From Limnobacter litoralis (GTDB lineage Bacteria > Pseudomonadota > Gammaproteobacteria > Burkholderiales > Burkholderiaceae_B), in the NCBI RefSeq assembly GCF_030160455.1, contig NZ_BSOJ01000009.1, forward strand, positions 62,001 through 126,000: 64,000 bases of DNA. The letters are read 5' to 3'. Of this stretch, positions 9,834 through 18,111 are shown piece by piece (within the stretch, counting starts at the first letter, position 1; each line of letters starts with the position of its first letter). Below the pieces are notes generated by a model. It saw only the letters and a program-made list of their open reading frames with translations, was not told where the DNA came from and searched no databases. The position numbers and the translations under genes were made by a program.

Positions 9834-10220
9834 ATGCAAAAGTCTTCAAGTGATTTGAAAGCTGCTCCCACTGCCAGCCTGCCACCCATACCGGCCAAGC
9901 GGTACTTCACTATTGGTGAAGTTAGCGAACTGTGTGGCGTAAAAACCCATGTGTTGCGCTATTGGGAGCAAGAATTTACTCAGTTGAAGTCGATCACACG
10001 GCGTGGAAACCGGCGGTACTACCAGCATCACGAAGTGCTGTTTATTCGCCGAATTCGTGAATTGTTGTATGAACACGGCTTTACCATCAGCGGTGCACGC
10101 AACCGTTTGGATCAAGAGAAAAACGGACCGGCTGGTGACGAGCCGCTGCCTGTTTTGATTGATCGCGAAATATTGAAAGAACAATTGCTTAATTTGCGCG
10201 AATCCCTCATGACACCTTAG
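9834..10220 (+). CDS. MerR family transcriptional regulator
   Basis: A 128-residue protein with an N-terminal winged-helix MerR DNA-binding domain: YFTIGEVSELCGVKTHVLRYWEQEF (about residues 24-48), then RRGNRRYYQHHEV and FIRRIRELLYEHGFTI. The short C-terminal part carries no metal-binding cysteines, so its signal is unknown. A MerR-like gene directly after ihfA is a conserved arrangement in beta- and gamma-proteobacteria. It lies 35 bases after ihfA and is probably co-transcribed. Confidence 0.92.
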   Translation: MQKSSSDLKAAPTASLPPIPAKRYFTIGEVSELCGVKTHVLRYWEQEFTQLKSITRRGNRRYYQHHEVLFIRRIRELLYEHGFTISGARNRLDQEKNGPAGDEPLPVLIDREILKEQLLNLRESLMTP

Positions 10221-10243
10221 TTTCATGTATAATCGCGCCTTCA

Positions 10244-10320
10244 CGGAATGTAGCGCAGCCTGGTAGCGCACTTGCATGGGGTGCAAGGGGTCGGAGGTTC
10301 GAATCCTCTCATTCCGACCA
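10244..10320 (+). tRNA. tRNA-Pro(GGG)
   Basis: A 77-base tRNA with acceptor CGGAATG paired to CATTCCG, discriminator A and encoded CCA. The anticodon stem is CTTGC/GCAAG and the loop ATGGGGT gives anticodon GGG at 10278-10280. A TATAAT sits at 10228-10233 just upstream, suggesting its own promoter, but no good -35 is visible. Confidence 0.97.
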
Positions 10321-10326
10321 AAAAGG

Positions 10327-10357
10327 AAAGGCCTGAGTCCAAGACTCAGGCCTTTTT
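10327..10357 (+). terminator. Intrinsic terminator after tRNA-Pro
   Basis: A 13-base perfect stem (AAAGGCCTGAGTC with its complement), a three-base loop and a T run. The A-rich left arm means it can also work on the minus strand for the convergent DUF1178 gene. Confidence 0.93.
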
Positions 10358-10386
10358 CATTTGCGACGCAGTGGCTGACTTCGCGT

Positions 10387-10860
10387 TCAATTAAGCGAAG
10401 AAGTGTTGGGCCCCAGGTTCGGCAGCGCGACGATGTCAATTCCTTCGTCGCGCAGTTCTTCACATTCCTCGTGGCTGGCCTGTCCGCGTATTGCGCGGGC
10501 AGGCGCTTCCTCATAATGAATTTTTCGGGCTTCTTCAGCGAAGCGCTCGCCAACGTCCTCTGAGTGGGCAACCAGCGCTTGAATGACTTGCTTGGCCATC
10601 ACAAATGCAGTGGCCACATCCACAGTGTTTGGTTTGCCTGCGCTGAAAGATCCATTGGCCGGGATGTCTGCGACACTTCTGGATTGGTCGTTAGAGCCTA
10701 TGTTGATGCGTGAGGGCACCTTGCGAACGCTGGATGACCCACACTGCGGGCAGGTGATCAAATGTCTGCCATGTTGCGAATCAAAATCTTCGGCGGAACG
10801 AAACCAGCCTTCGAATCGGTGTGCGAAATCGCACTCAAGGTCGTAAATGATAGTTGCCAC
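10387..10860 (-). CDS. DUF1178 family protein
   Basis: A 157-residue protein of the DUF1178 family, recognised by IIYDLECDFAHRFEGWFRSAEDFDSQ at the N-terminus followed by a CPQCG zinc-ribbon-like half-site near residue 37. The middle is low in motifs and the C-terminus has a helical segment with conserved acidic residues. No biochemical role is established for the family. It is convergent with tRNA-Pro and shares its terminator. Confidence 0.87.
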   Translation of the reverse strand: MATIIYDLECDFAHRFEGWFRSAEDFDSQHGRHLITCPQCGSSSVRKVPSRINIGSNDQSRSVADIPANGSFSAGKPNTVDVATAFVMAKQVIQALVAHSEDVGERFAEEARKIHYEEAPARAIRGQASHEECEELRDEGIDIVALPNLGPNTSSLN

Positions 10861-10978
10861 AGTCTTGTCTGAAACTTGAAACTTCGCTATTTTACAATGG
10901 AATGGTTCTTCTACAGTTCAGGCCGGAACCCTTCTAGAATCATGCCTCACTTTGATTTGGACAACATAGAGGAATTGC

Positions 10979-11347
10979 ATGTCCCAAAAACGGTCGGTTG
11001 AGCCTCACTTGCGTGGCCTTGTTGATCTGATTTCCGCCAGCATTGACGAGGGTACGCGTCAGGTGGAGTCAGTCCACCGTCGTATTGCTGACATTCCGTT
11101 TTCTGTGCTCGGAAAGATCAAGCCCATCGCGCCGGTGTCTTCGGTGGTCCATATGATCGAGAAGAAAATTACCCATTCGGCTTACGACACTGTCCGATTT
11201 GTGTCCAAAGTAGGGGCGCAGGCCGTGCACAATGCCTTGCCCACTGATCCGGTCAGACACGGCATTTCCAAACCCGACTACTTAATTGACCACGAAGCGA
11301 TTCGTCAACAAACCGGCAAAAAAAAGCCTGGTTCGAAAAAATCCTGA
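10979..11347 (+). CDS. Small orphan protein resembling the N-terminal segment of PGAP1-like esterases
   Basis: A 122-residue protein with a GAGG ribosome-binding site. Residues 8-45 (LRGLVDLISASIDEGTRQV and on) resemble the N-terminal segment that precedes the hydrolase domain in some beta-proteobacterial PGAP1-like alpha/beta hydrolases. The hydrolase domain itself, with its GxSxG serine, is absent. The C-terminus is Lys/Gly rich (KKKPGSKKS). It is convergent with the receiver-TPR gene. The family resemblance is from memory of sequence style and is weak; otherwise unknown. Confidence 0.6.
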   Translation: MSQKRSVEPHLRGLVDLISASIDEGTRQVESVHRRIADIPFSVLGKIKPIAPVSSVVHMIEKKITHSAYDTVRFVSKVGAQAVHNALPTDPVRHGISKPDYLIDHEAIRQQTGKKKPGSKKS

Positions 11348-11355
11348 ACCCTTAT

Positions 11356-11381
11356 AAACAGACGCTATTACTCGTCTGTTT
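11356..11381. terminator. Hairpin in the convergent junction
   Basis: Perfect nine-base inverted repeat AAACAGACG (11356-11364) and CGTCTGTTT (11373-11381), loop of eight. The stop codon of the minus-strand regulator (11368-11370) lies in the loop, so one arm is coding. No long T run follows on either strand, so termination would be weak. Confidence 0.45.
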
Positions 11382-12765
11382 CCGTCTGTTTGGCCGATGC
11401 GATCGCGTTTTTGATGCGATCGAGAATCGCCTTGTTGGGTTTGCGTTTTGAAATGTTGCGCGCAAGGTCCAAACCGCGTTGCTGCATGTTGGTGGCAAAG
11501 CACTGCTCCAACAAACTGGTTTGGGTTTCGTTTTCCATGGTTTGAATCTGTTCCGCGTGGGTTTGAAAAAACTCCTCCAGCTTTTCAGCCGCCGCTTCAA
11601 TTTTGCCCTCGCTGATCTGCTTTTGAATGTTCATCAGCGAGCGGGCAAATTCCAGTTCAGTGGAATTGACTGCAGTGCGCATTTTGGAGGTCAAACGCTC
11701 GGCCTCATCAACCTTGCCCTCACGAATGTAGATCTTTGACAATTGCAGGTAATCGGCCAGTTGTGAAAGTGAGCTATTCCGGGAGCGATCAATCACTTTG
11801 GTCAGGTAGTTTTTTGATCGTGTGTCATCGCCGACTCGCACGGCCAGATCAGCCAATTTTCGCAATCGGGTCGTTGAGTTCAAGGCTTTCGCGCCCAGTC
11901 TTTCAAGCACTTCCAGTGCTTCATCGGGCTTGTTCTGCTCCCAAAGCACTTCTGAAAACAGGTCTGTGGCCGCCAGGTATTCCGGATTGGTTCTTACGAC
12001 TTCCTCCAGCAAGCTTCCGGCCTCTGCATAGCGCTTTTGTTCGCTTTTGACCTTGGCCAACTTCAGTTGCATCCAGGGTTTTGGTGAAATGCTGATCAGT
12101 CGGTTTAATTCGTCTTCGGCATCTGTGAAACGCGCAGAAAGAACGAGAGAGTCGATACGGAGACGCTGAATTTCCTGTTCATACAGCGGGTAGCTTTTTT
12201 GCAATTGTTCGCAGATTGCGGGCATTTCGTCATGGCGGCCCTCATAGAGAGCCGAGTAAGCCTCGCCCAGGCGGGCCTTGCGATTGAATATCCGGACAAC
12301 ACGGTCTGAAAGAATGGATGCAGTGAACGGTTTGATCAGATAATCATCAGGCTCGAATTCAGCCACGGCCACCACGTTTGAATAGGTTCTTTCGCCAGTT
12401 ACCATCATGAAGGCGATGTTCCAGTGCAATTTCTTGCCAACACGCAATTCTTCAAGCAATTGCTGACCGTTTCTGTCGCCTTCCAGTTGATATTCACACA
12501 CGATCAAGGCGAATTCGCGGCTTTCCAGCATTTGCTCAACTTCGCTGACTGAGCTTGCAAATATGACGCTGCGAGCCCCCAGTTGGGAGAGTTGTTCCTG
12601 AATGGCGCGTCTTGTGGCCAAAGCGGTGTCAACCACCAGAGCCGTTTTGCCTTTCAGGGGCGTCATGTCTTTGACTGCTTGCTGCATCTTGCTGGGTGCT
12701 TGCTCTTGCTTGGTGTTCGAGAAGGCCTGGTCAACCAGATCCCAAGGGGTTGCTGCGTCGCTCAT
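11368..12765 (-). CDS. Response-regulator-like protein with TPR domain (Glu at the phospho-acceptor position)
   Basis: A 465-residue cytoplasmic protein. Residues about 40-160 form a receiver (CheY-like) domain: TALVVDTALATRRAI (D46), MMVTGE with T123, and LIKPF with K145. The expected phospho-acceptor Asp in the family pattern CDYxL is Glu here (CEYQLEG, E91), and one residue of the acidic pair on strand 1 is missing too. Residues about 165-445 are TPR helices (for example LKLAKVKSEQKRYAEAGSLL). There is no DNA-binding or enzymatic output domain, so it probably acts through protein contacts. The Glu may mimic a constitutively phosphorylated state; this is inference. No histidine kinase gene is adjacent. 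Confidence 0.9.
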   Translation of the reverse strand: MSDAATPWDLVDQAFSNTKQEQAPSKMQQAVKDMTPLKGKTALVVDTALATRRAIQEQLSQLGARSVIFASSVSEVEQMLESREFALIVCEYQLEGDRNGQQLLEELRVGKKLHWNIAFMMVTGERTYSNVVAVAEFEPDDYLIKPFTASILSDRVVRIFNRKARLGEAYSALYEGRHDEMPAICEQLQKSYPLYEQEIQRLRIDSLVLSARFTDAEDELNRLISISPKPWMQLKLAKVKSEQKRYAEAGSLLEEVVRTNPEYLAATDLFSEVLWEQNKPDEALEVLERLGAKALNSTTRLRKLADLAVRVGDDTRSKNYLTKVIDRSRNSSLSQLADYLQLSKIYIREGKVDEAERLTSKMRTAVNSTELEFARSLMNIQKQISEGKIEAAAEKLEEFFQTHAEQIQTMENETQTSLLEQCFATNMQQRGLDLARNISKRKPNKAILDRIKNAIASAKQTETDE

Positions 12766-13043
12766 GATTCAATTTCAGGAAATTGTAATTACTTCAGTGT
12801 GCGCCCGTTTTGATCGTCTTGATGGTCTTAAAAGCACCGTCTTCAAGGCCTATTCTGGCCTTTTGAACGGACTGTCTTTAAGAACTCGCTCATATTCACC
12901 ATTCTTTGTCATCACTAGAGGTGAATACATCCCTTGGATGGGCCATATTTTCATGGTTTAATAGCACCACAACGCTTGTTACTCATCAGTCAAATCCAAA
13001 CTGACCGAGGCAAGGTATAAAAGAAAAATCATTGGAGACATAA
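12766..13043. other. Divergent intergenic region
   Basis: 278 bases between the receiver-TPR gene and the TRAP locus. It contains a short hairpin (AAGGCC 12845-12850 with GGCCTT 12857-12862) and an inverted repeat ATTCACC (12894-12900) / GGTGAAT (12920-12926) that could be an operator. A TATAAA (13016-13021) close to the lipoprotein start has no clear -35. No convincing small gene was found. Confidence 0.4.
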
Positions 13044-14081
13044 ATGACCAGACTCGGCTTCATCCGTGCCGCAGCCACCCTTGGTGTATTCGCGATTACC
13101 TTATTTTCTGCAGGCTGTGCCAAAGTTGAAGGAGGCGCAACCAACCTCGCCATCAACTTGATCGAACGACGGGTGATTCCACCCCAGCTGGAGCTGGATG
13201 ATGTGGACATGGGATGCCGGTTCGCACAAAGTAACTTTCCGCTGCTGTCCGCCGGAACGCGGGCTTTCCATGGCGATCCTTCTCTGCTCGAAACACTGCT
13301 TTACACTTCTGCAGGCGTGTGTTCTGAAAAGCGTGCGGTGGAAGAGGAACTTCGCTACTTGAGAGCTTCTCGCCAAAACAACATCGAAGAGGCCCAAGAC
13401 GCCCGTATCGCTCAAAAGCGTCTGCTGGAAGTCACTGCACGTCGCCAGCTGGCTGCCTTTGAGCGCATGCGCGACAAACTCCAGGACAAATACAATTTCA
13501 AGTACGGTGACGGATGCCCCGCATTCACACGTGACTTTGATGAACTGGTTTATTTGCTCGGCACCATCGCTGGTCTTCAGGCCGTGGTCAATGACATCGC
13601 CTCCCAGCAGATGGTCGGTGTGCCTACCGACATCGCACCCAAGGCAGAGCGGGCATTGACCTGCATTTCAAACGCCAAATGGTGGGGTGCGCCGAACGCC
13701 GCGCGCGCTGTGGTCTGGAATATTCTTCCCGGCATGTCTGCTGGCAAAGATGTGTGGGGAACGTTTAACTTGTCCATGTACATCGGTGAGCGTGAAGGTG
13801 TTCGCCTTTCCCATGTGCTGTACGCGCTATCCGCACTCTCCATCGGAGACACTCAACGCTTCCGCGACGCGACAAAGCGCTTCGCCGGGGTTAAAGACTT
13901 CACACCGAGCAAAGACTACCGCTTGATTGAAGAAATTGCAGACAGCACCATGCAGAACCTGTCTGATCGTTATTGGACTGAAAACGTGGGCACTAGAACC
14001 CCCGTGGGTTCAATGGGCAAATATTGGGATGAGAAAGCAGCGCTACCAGCCGGTTTGAATGTAGACGACCTGCTGAAGTAA
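13044..14081 (+). CDS. TatT-like TRAP-associated lipoprotein
   Basis: A 345-residue lipoprotein with a basic N-terminus, a hydrophobic core and lipobox FSAGC (Cys25). The mature part is nearly all helical. The stretch FPLLSAGTRAFHGDPSLLETLLYTSAG and the later WWGAPNAARAVVWNILPG region follow the pattern of the TatT family (T. pallidum Tp0956), whose TPR-like helices bind the TRAP solute receptor. Two more cysteines near residues 57 and 92 may form a disulfide. It is the first gene of a three-gene locus with a TRAP solute-binding protein and permease, which supports the call; TatT proteins partner exactly such genes. TTGGAG precedes the ATG. Confidence 0.68.
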   Translation: MTRLGFIRAAATLGVFAITLFSAGCAKVEGGATNLAINLIERRVIPPQLELDDVDMGCRFAQSNFPLLSAGTRAFHGDPSLLETLLYTSAGVCSEKRAVEEELRYLRASRQNNIEEAQDARIAQKRLLEVTARRQLAAFERMRDKLQDKYNFKYGDGCPAFTRDFDELVYLLGTIAGLQAVVNDIASQQMVGVPTDIAPKAERALTCISNAKWWGAPNAARAVVWNILPGMSAGKDVWGTFNLSMYIGEREGVRLSHVLYALSALSIGDTQRFRDATKRFAGVKDFTPSKDYRLIEEIADSTMQNLSDRYWTENVGTRTPVGSMGKYWDEKAALPAGLNVDDLLK

Positions 14082-14092
14082 GGCGTTATATC

Positions 14093-14123
14093 AGCGGGTC
14101 GAACAATTTTGTGTCGACCTGCT
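14093..14123 (+). terminator. Hairpin between lipoprotein and solute-binding-protein genes
   Basis: Ten-base stem AGCGGGTCGA (14093-14102) with TCGACCTGCT (14114-14123), one G-T pair, loop of 11. There is no T run, so it is more likely an mRNA-stabilising or processing element that favours the downstream binding-protein message than a full terminator. Confidence 0.4.
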
Positions 14124-14148
14124 AAATACAGAGACACAGGAGAAATTT

Positions 14149-15189
14149 ATGAAGTTGAAGAAAATTGCGATCGCCGTTGGTCTTGGAATGAGCGCCGCTG
14201 TAGTGGCCGCGCCTGCCATGGCTGGCAACAAGGTTTGCGTCTATGACATTCTGGGTGCTGGTGGTGACGTGTACAACATGGCCAAAGACTACGCACTGTT
14301 TGCCAAAGGTCAGGGTGTAACCCTTGATCTGGAAGCTTTGACCGACGAAAAGATCGCGTCCGAGAACTTCAAGACAGGTCAGTGCGACATGTTGGTCGCC
14401 ACTTCCTTCCGTACTCGCCCCTACAACACAGTGGCCGGTTCACTGGATGCACTGGGCGCCGCCTCTGTGGTGAAAGACGGCAAAGTGGACATGCCTTTGA
14501 CCTACGAAGTACTGCATCGCGCCATTGAGTTGTTTGCCACCAAAAAGGCCGACAATCTGATGACCAATGGCAATTATCAGGTGGCTGGTATTGTGCCCTT
14601 CGGTGCAGCCTATTTGTACGTGAAGGATCGTGGTATCAATTCTGTCGAAAAACTGGCCGGCAAGAAGATAGCCTCTTTTGACTACGACTCAGCCCAAAAA
14701 GAGATGATCTCCAAAGTAGGCGCGTCGCCCGTGTCCGCAGATATTTCCAACTTTGGCGCGAAGTTTAACAATGGTTCTGTGGACATCATTGCTGCGCCAG
14801 CCGCCGCATACAAGCCCCTGGAGCTATATAAGGGCCTGGGCACCAAGGGTGCAATTATCCGTTTCCCGGTTGCCGTGTTGACTTATCAGCTGATCCTGAA
14901 TAAGACGAAGTTTCCTGATGGTTTCGCACAGAAATCACGCGAGTACTGGGCTGGCAAGTTTGACCAAGGCATGAACATCATTCACAACGCGGAAAAGGGC
15001 ATTCCTTCAAGCGCCTGGATGGACATTCCCGCAGCCGACTCTGTGAAATACACCGTGTTGCTGCGTGAATCACGTGTTGCCTTGTCCAAGGCTGGGTCTT
15101 ACGATCCCCGCACTTTGAACATCATGAAGCAGATTCGATGCGGCGTGAACCGCGCCGATTCAGAGTGTGCAACACCCAAAGAGCTTTGA
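14149..15189 (+). CDS. TRAP transporter solute-binding protein (DUF6091-like)
   Basis: A periplasmic protein of 346 residues with a clear Sec signal peptide, cleaved near AMA-GNKVC (about residue 26). It has the two-lobe pattern of TRAP receptors, including the segment AGKKIASFDYDSAQKEM and a C-lobe PVAVLTYQLILNKTKFPDGF. It belongs to the DctP-related putative solute-binding group often called DUF6091 rather than to classical DctP. Three or more cysteines in the mature part (for example near the ends) could form disulfides. It lies between the TatT-like lipoprotein and the permease. The ligand is unknown; TatT-associated systems are thought to carry hydrophobic ligands. Confidence 0.75.
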   Translation: MKLKKIAIAVGLGMSAAVVAAPAMAGNKVCVYDILGAGGDVYNMAKDYALFAKGQGVTLDLEALTDEKIASENFKTGQCDMLVATSFRTRPYNTVAGSLDALGAASVVKDGKVDMPLTYEVLHRAIELFATKKADNLMTNGNYQVAGIVPFGAAYLYVKDRGINSVEKLAGKKIASFDYDSAQKEMISKVGASPVSADISNFGAKFNNGSVDIIAAPAAAYKPLELYKGLGTKGAIIRFPVAVLTYQLILNKTKFPDGFAQKSREYWAGKFDQGMNIIHNAEKGIPSSAWMDIPAADSVKYTVLLRESRVALSKAGSYDPRTLNIMKQIRCGVNRADSECATPKEL

Positions 15190-15245
15190 TTTGGGGTTAA
15201 GTAGGGTGGGTGACCTGACAGACGCCCGCTTTACGTCCTGAAGTA

Positions 15246-15269
15246 GGGGGCTTAGGCCCCCGTTTTTTT
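15246..15269 (+). terminator. Intrinsic terminator between binding protein and permease genes
   Basis: GGGGGC (15246-15251), loop TTAG, GCCCCC (15256-15261), then T7. It probably lowers transcription into the permease, giving excess binding protein over permease. Confidence 0.9.
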
Positions 15270-15327
15270 GCAGCAATTATTTTTTTATTGAAAATCTAGC
15301 CAGCGCTAGTACCGACAAGGACAAGTC

Positions 15328-18057
15328 ATGCAAAATTCTTCCAATAAAAAATGGCTGGGGCGATCTCCGTCGGAGTGGCTTTTCAGCCTGCCGATTTTCT
15401 CCCTGCTACTTCTGACACTGATCATTGGTACTGGCGAAATGGTACACGGGCAACTGTTGCGCCTCGGCGAGCGGATGTTTGGTGACCCTGCTCACAACGT
15501 TCAATATTTTTTGTTGCGTGCCGATCCGTCCAAGCCGACCTGTGATCGCAATCCTGACATTGATGCGCTGGTTCAAAAGCAGGTTGACGACGCCAAAAAT
15601 GCACCCAAAACCGACATGGACGCCTTGTTCGGTGACACGCCCATCGATCCGCAGGCCATTCGGGAATCTCTGGTTGCGGCCCAAAAGCTGTGCGAGGAAA
15701 GATACAACCTGTATGACAGGGTAAGTACACACATCACGCCCAGTGTGAAGTTTTACCGAAGCATTGAGACCGGATTCTTCGGGATTTTCAGGTTTGGTAC
15801 AGAAAATCGCCCTTTGATTTTGTTGCTTATGGTTGCTATTGCTGCCGTTTCAACCACATTGCAGTACCACCACATCAACCTTAGGCCACCCAGAACCAAA
15901 AAAGACTTCCAGGTGTACTCGCTGGCCATGCTGGCTGCGAACTTGTTGGTGTTCGTCTCCAGCGTGTATTACCTGAAACTCCAGTACGCCTCGGGTATCA
16001 AGGTTGAACATCCAGTCTTGAATTGGCTGACCATTCTGCTGTTTGCCGTGCTCAGTTTGATCAGTTTGCGGGATGTGCTGCGTGGCAACAAGAATGCGGA
16101 ACCTGGCGGAAGTTATGCCATGGGTTTGCTGTCCATTCCACTGTATGCGTTCATGGCTTTGAATGCGGGCATTAACTTTGTTCTGCAAGATTACACGGCG
16201 GGTCTGGCCATTTATTTTGGTCAGATTACTGAATTGTCGGGCATTTTCTTGAACTTGGCGCTGTACCTGTGGGCCGGTATGCTGTTGAAGCAAACCCGCG
16301 TGGTGTCGCTTTTCATGGACATCCTTCGTCCCTGGAAGCTACCACCCGAGGTGTTCACCTGGATCATCATGTTGGCGGCTGCTGTACCCACCGCATACAC
16401 AGGTGCCTCAGGTGTGTTCGTGATTGCCGCGGGTGCAGTGGTTTATCGGGAGGTGCTGGCCACCGGTGCCCGTCGTCACTTTGCCTTGGCTGCCACCGCC
16501 ATGTCCGGTTCTTTGGGTGTGGTGTTGCGCCCCTGTTTGCTGATCGTGGTGATTGCCGCGCTGAACAAGCAGGTGACGACCACCGAGCTGTATGGCTGGG
16601 GTCTGTTCGTCTTTATTTTGACGTCCACCATCTTCCTGTTCTACGCACTTCTGAAGTCAGAGGCGCGTGTCACAGAGCGAGCAACCGTCAAAGAGGCCCT
16701 GCCACAATCGCTTCGCGCATTGGTGCCAGTTTCTCCTTACATCGTGATTATGCTGGCCGTGGTGTACGGTTACGAGTACCTGCTTGACACCAAGCTGGAC
16801 GAGTTCACAGCACCAGTGATGTTGCCAGTGATCATGTTGTTTGTGATTATCTTCGACAAGCTGCGTGGCGGCCCTACCAAGGTAGGCGGCGACACTGTGG
16901 CTGAAAAGAAGAAGAATCAGGGCTTGGAACACGCGGTGCGAAGCGCCACCAACGAGACCATTGGTCACATTGGTGCGCTGATCATGTTGATGGCCTTGTC
17001 GGTCAGCGTGGGTGGTATGATCGAGCGTTCCGGCGTGATGGAGCTTGTTCCGCAAAACCTCGGAAACGTCTGGCTGGCACTGACCATGTTCATGTTCTTC
17101 CTGGTGTTTGTGGGCATGGTGATGGACCCGTTTGGTGCGGTTATTCTGGTGTCCGCAACCGTTGCACCGATCGCCTACAGCAACGGCATTCAACCCGTGC
17201 ACTTCTGGATGATCGTGGTGACAGCCTTTGAGTTGGGCTACCTGTCGCCACCCGTGGCATTGAACCAGTTGCTGGCCCGCCAGGTGGTGGGTGAGGAGCA
17301 GATGGACATTGCCGATGAGGAAACCAAGGGCAAGTCGTTCTACTACCGGCACGAGCGTTGGAATTTGCCAGTGATGGCGATGTTCACAGGCCTGCTGATT
17401 GTGACTTACGGTGGCCAGCTTTTGATCGAAAACTCGGACAAATTGCGCCCTGTCAGCCATTTCTTCGGTCTGGACCAGTTGAATCCCCCGCAATTTGACG
17501 ATTCGTCGTCTACGCCTGCTGCTGCACCAACGGCGCCAGCCGCTGCGACCGACGCATCTCTGGCTGCTCCGGCTGCAGAGCCAGCAATGCCAGCCGCAGC
17601 ACCTGGTGAGCCTGCCCCCGCTCCTGTGGCTCCCCCAGTTGCTGCGCCTGCGGCAGCCCCGGCTGCAGTTGCACCTGCTGCGCCAGCGGCCGCACCAAAA
17701 GTAGCGCCTCAGGAAGACGTTCAGTCAGTGATCAAAGACATCGTCGGAAATTGGGCAGCAGCCTGGAGTTCTCGGGATTTCAATGGCTACATTGGCTTTT
17801 ACTCACCCAACTTTGAAGTTCCGAAAGGAATGAGTCGCGCAAAATGGGAAGCCGACAGAAAGGCCAAGATCGAGAAGAAAAGCAACATCGAGGTGTCTAT
17901 CGACGACTTGACCGTGCAGGGGGTGACAGCCAAGGCTGTGGCCACCTTCACACAGCATTACAAGTCAGACAGCTACTCCGACACCACGAAAAAAGCGTTG
18001 ACCTTCGCGAAGGAAGCGGATGGCTGGAAAATCGTGAAGGAAGAGGCCGTGAAATAA
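15328..18057 (+). CDS. TRAP transporter large permease (DctM type) with C-terminal NTF2-like domain
   Basis: A 909-residue inner-membrane protein. TM1 (about residues 18-40) is followed by a loop of roughly 100 residues with two cysteines, then at least four more helices before the DctM-type core. This suggests a DctQ-like part fused to DctM. The core has SGVFVIAAGAVVYREVLATGARR, AMSGSLGVVLRPCLLIVVI and the conserved ELGYLSPPVALNQLL near residue 640. After the last helix comes an Ala/Pro-rich linker (about 725-790), then a globular domain of about 115 residues (GNWAAAWSSRDFNGYIGFYS to the end). That domain looks like the NTF2/SnoaL-like domain found at the C-terminus of some periplasmic L,D-transpeptidases. 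This fusion is not usual for TRAP permeases; its role is unknown. Confidence 0.85.
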   Translation: MQNSSNKKWLGRSPSEWLFSLPIFSLLLLTLIIGTGEMVHGQLLRLGERMFGDPAHNVQYFLLRADPSKPTCDRNPDIDALVQKQVDDAKNAPKTDMDALFGDTPIDPQAIRESLVAAQKLCEERYNLYDRVSTHITPSVKFYRSIETGFFGIFRFGTENRPLILLLMVAIAAVSTTLQYHHINLRPPRTKKDFQVYSLAMLAANLLVFVSSVYYLKLQYASGIKVEHPVLNWLTILLFAVLSLISLRDVLRGNKNAEPGGSYAMGLLSIPLYAFMALNAGINFVLQDYTAGLAIYFGQITELSGIFLNLALYLWAGMLLKQTRVVSLFMDILRPWKLPPEVFTWIIMLAAAVPTAYTGASGVFVIAAGAVVYREVLATGARRHFALAATAMSGSLGVVLRPCLLIVVIAALNKQVTTTELYGWGLFVFILTSTIFLFYALLKSEARVTERATVKEALPQSLRALVPVSPYIVIMLAVVYGYEYLLDTKLDEFTAPVMLPVIMLFVIIFDKLRGGPTKVGGDTVAEKKKNQGLEHAVRSATNETIGHIGALIMLMALSVSVGGMIERSGVMELVPQNLGNVWLALTMFMFFLVFVGMVMDPFGAVILVSATVAPIAYSNGIQPVHFWMIVVTAFELGYLSPPVALNQLLARQVVGEEQMDIADEETKGKSFYYRHERWNLPVMAMFTGLLIVTYGGQLLIENSDKLRPVSHFFGLDQLNPPQFDDSSSTPAAAPTAPAAATDASLAAPAAEPAMPAAAPGEPAPAPVAPPVAAPAAAPAAVAPAAPAAAPKVAPQEDVQSVIKDIVGNWAAAWSSRDFNGYIGFYSPNFEVPKGMSRAKWEADRKAKIEKKSNIEVSIDDLTVQGVTAKAVATFTQHYKSDSYSDTTKKALTFAKEADGWKIVKEEAVK

Positions 18058-18079
18058 ATTTTCACGTCTTAGGCTCAAC

Positions 18080-18109
18080 AAAAAACCCCTCGGTACGAGG
18101 GGTTTTTTT
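18080..18109 (+). terminator. Intrinsic terminator after the TRAP permease
   Basis: A 13-base perfect stem (AAAAAACCCCTCG with CGAGGGGTTTTTT), loop GTA, T run to 18109. The A run on the left arm makes it bidirectional, so it also serves the tRNA-Arg gene on the minus strand. Confidence 0.93.
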
Positions 18110-18111
18110 AT

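Noticed and set aside
16657-17493. 278-codon His/Gln-rich minus-strand frame
   Set aside because: Mirror of the transmembrane codons of the TRAP permease; no start context.
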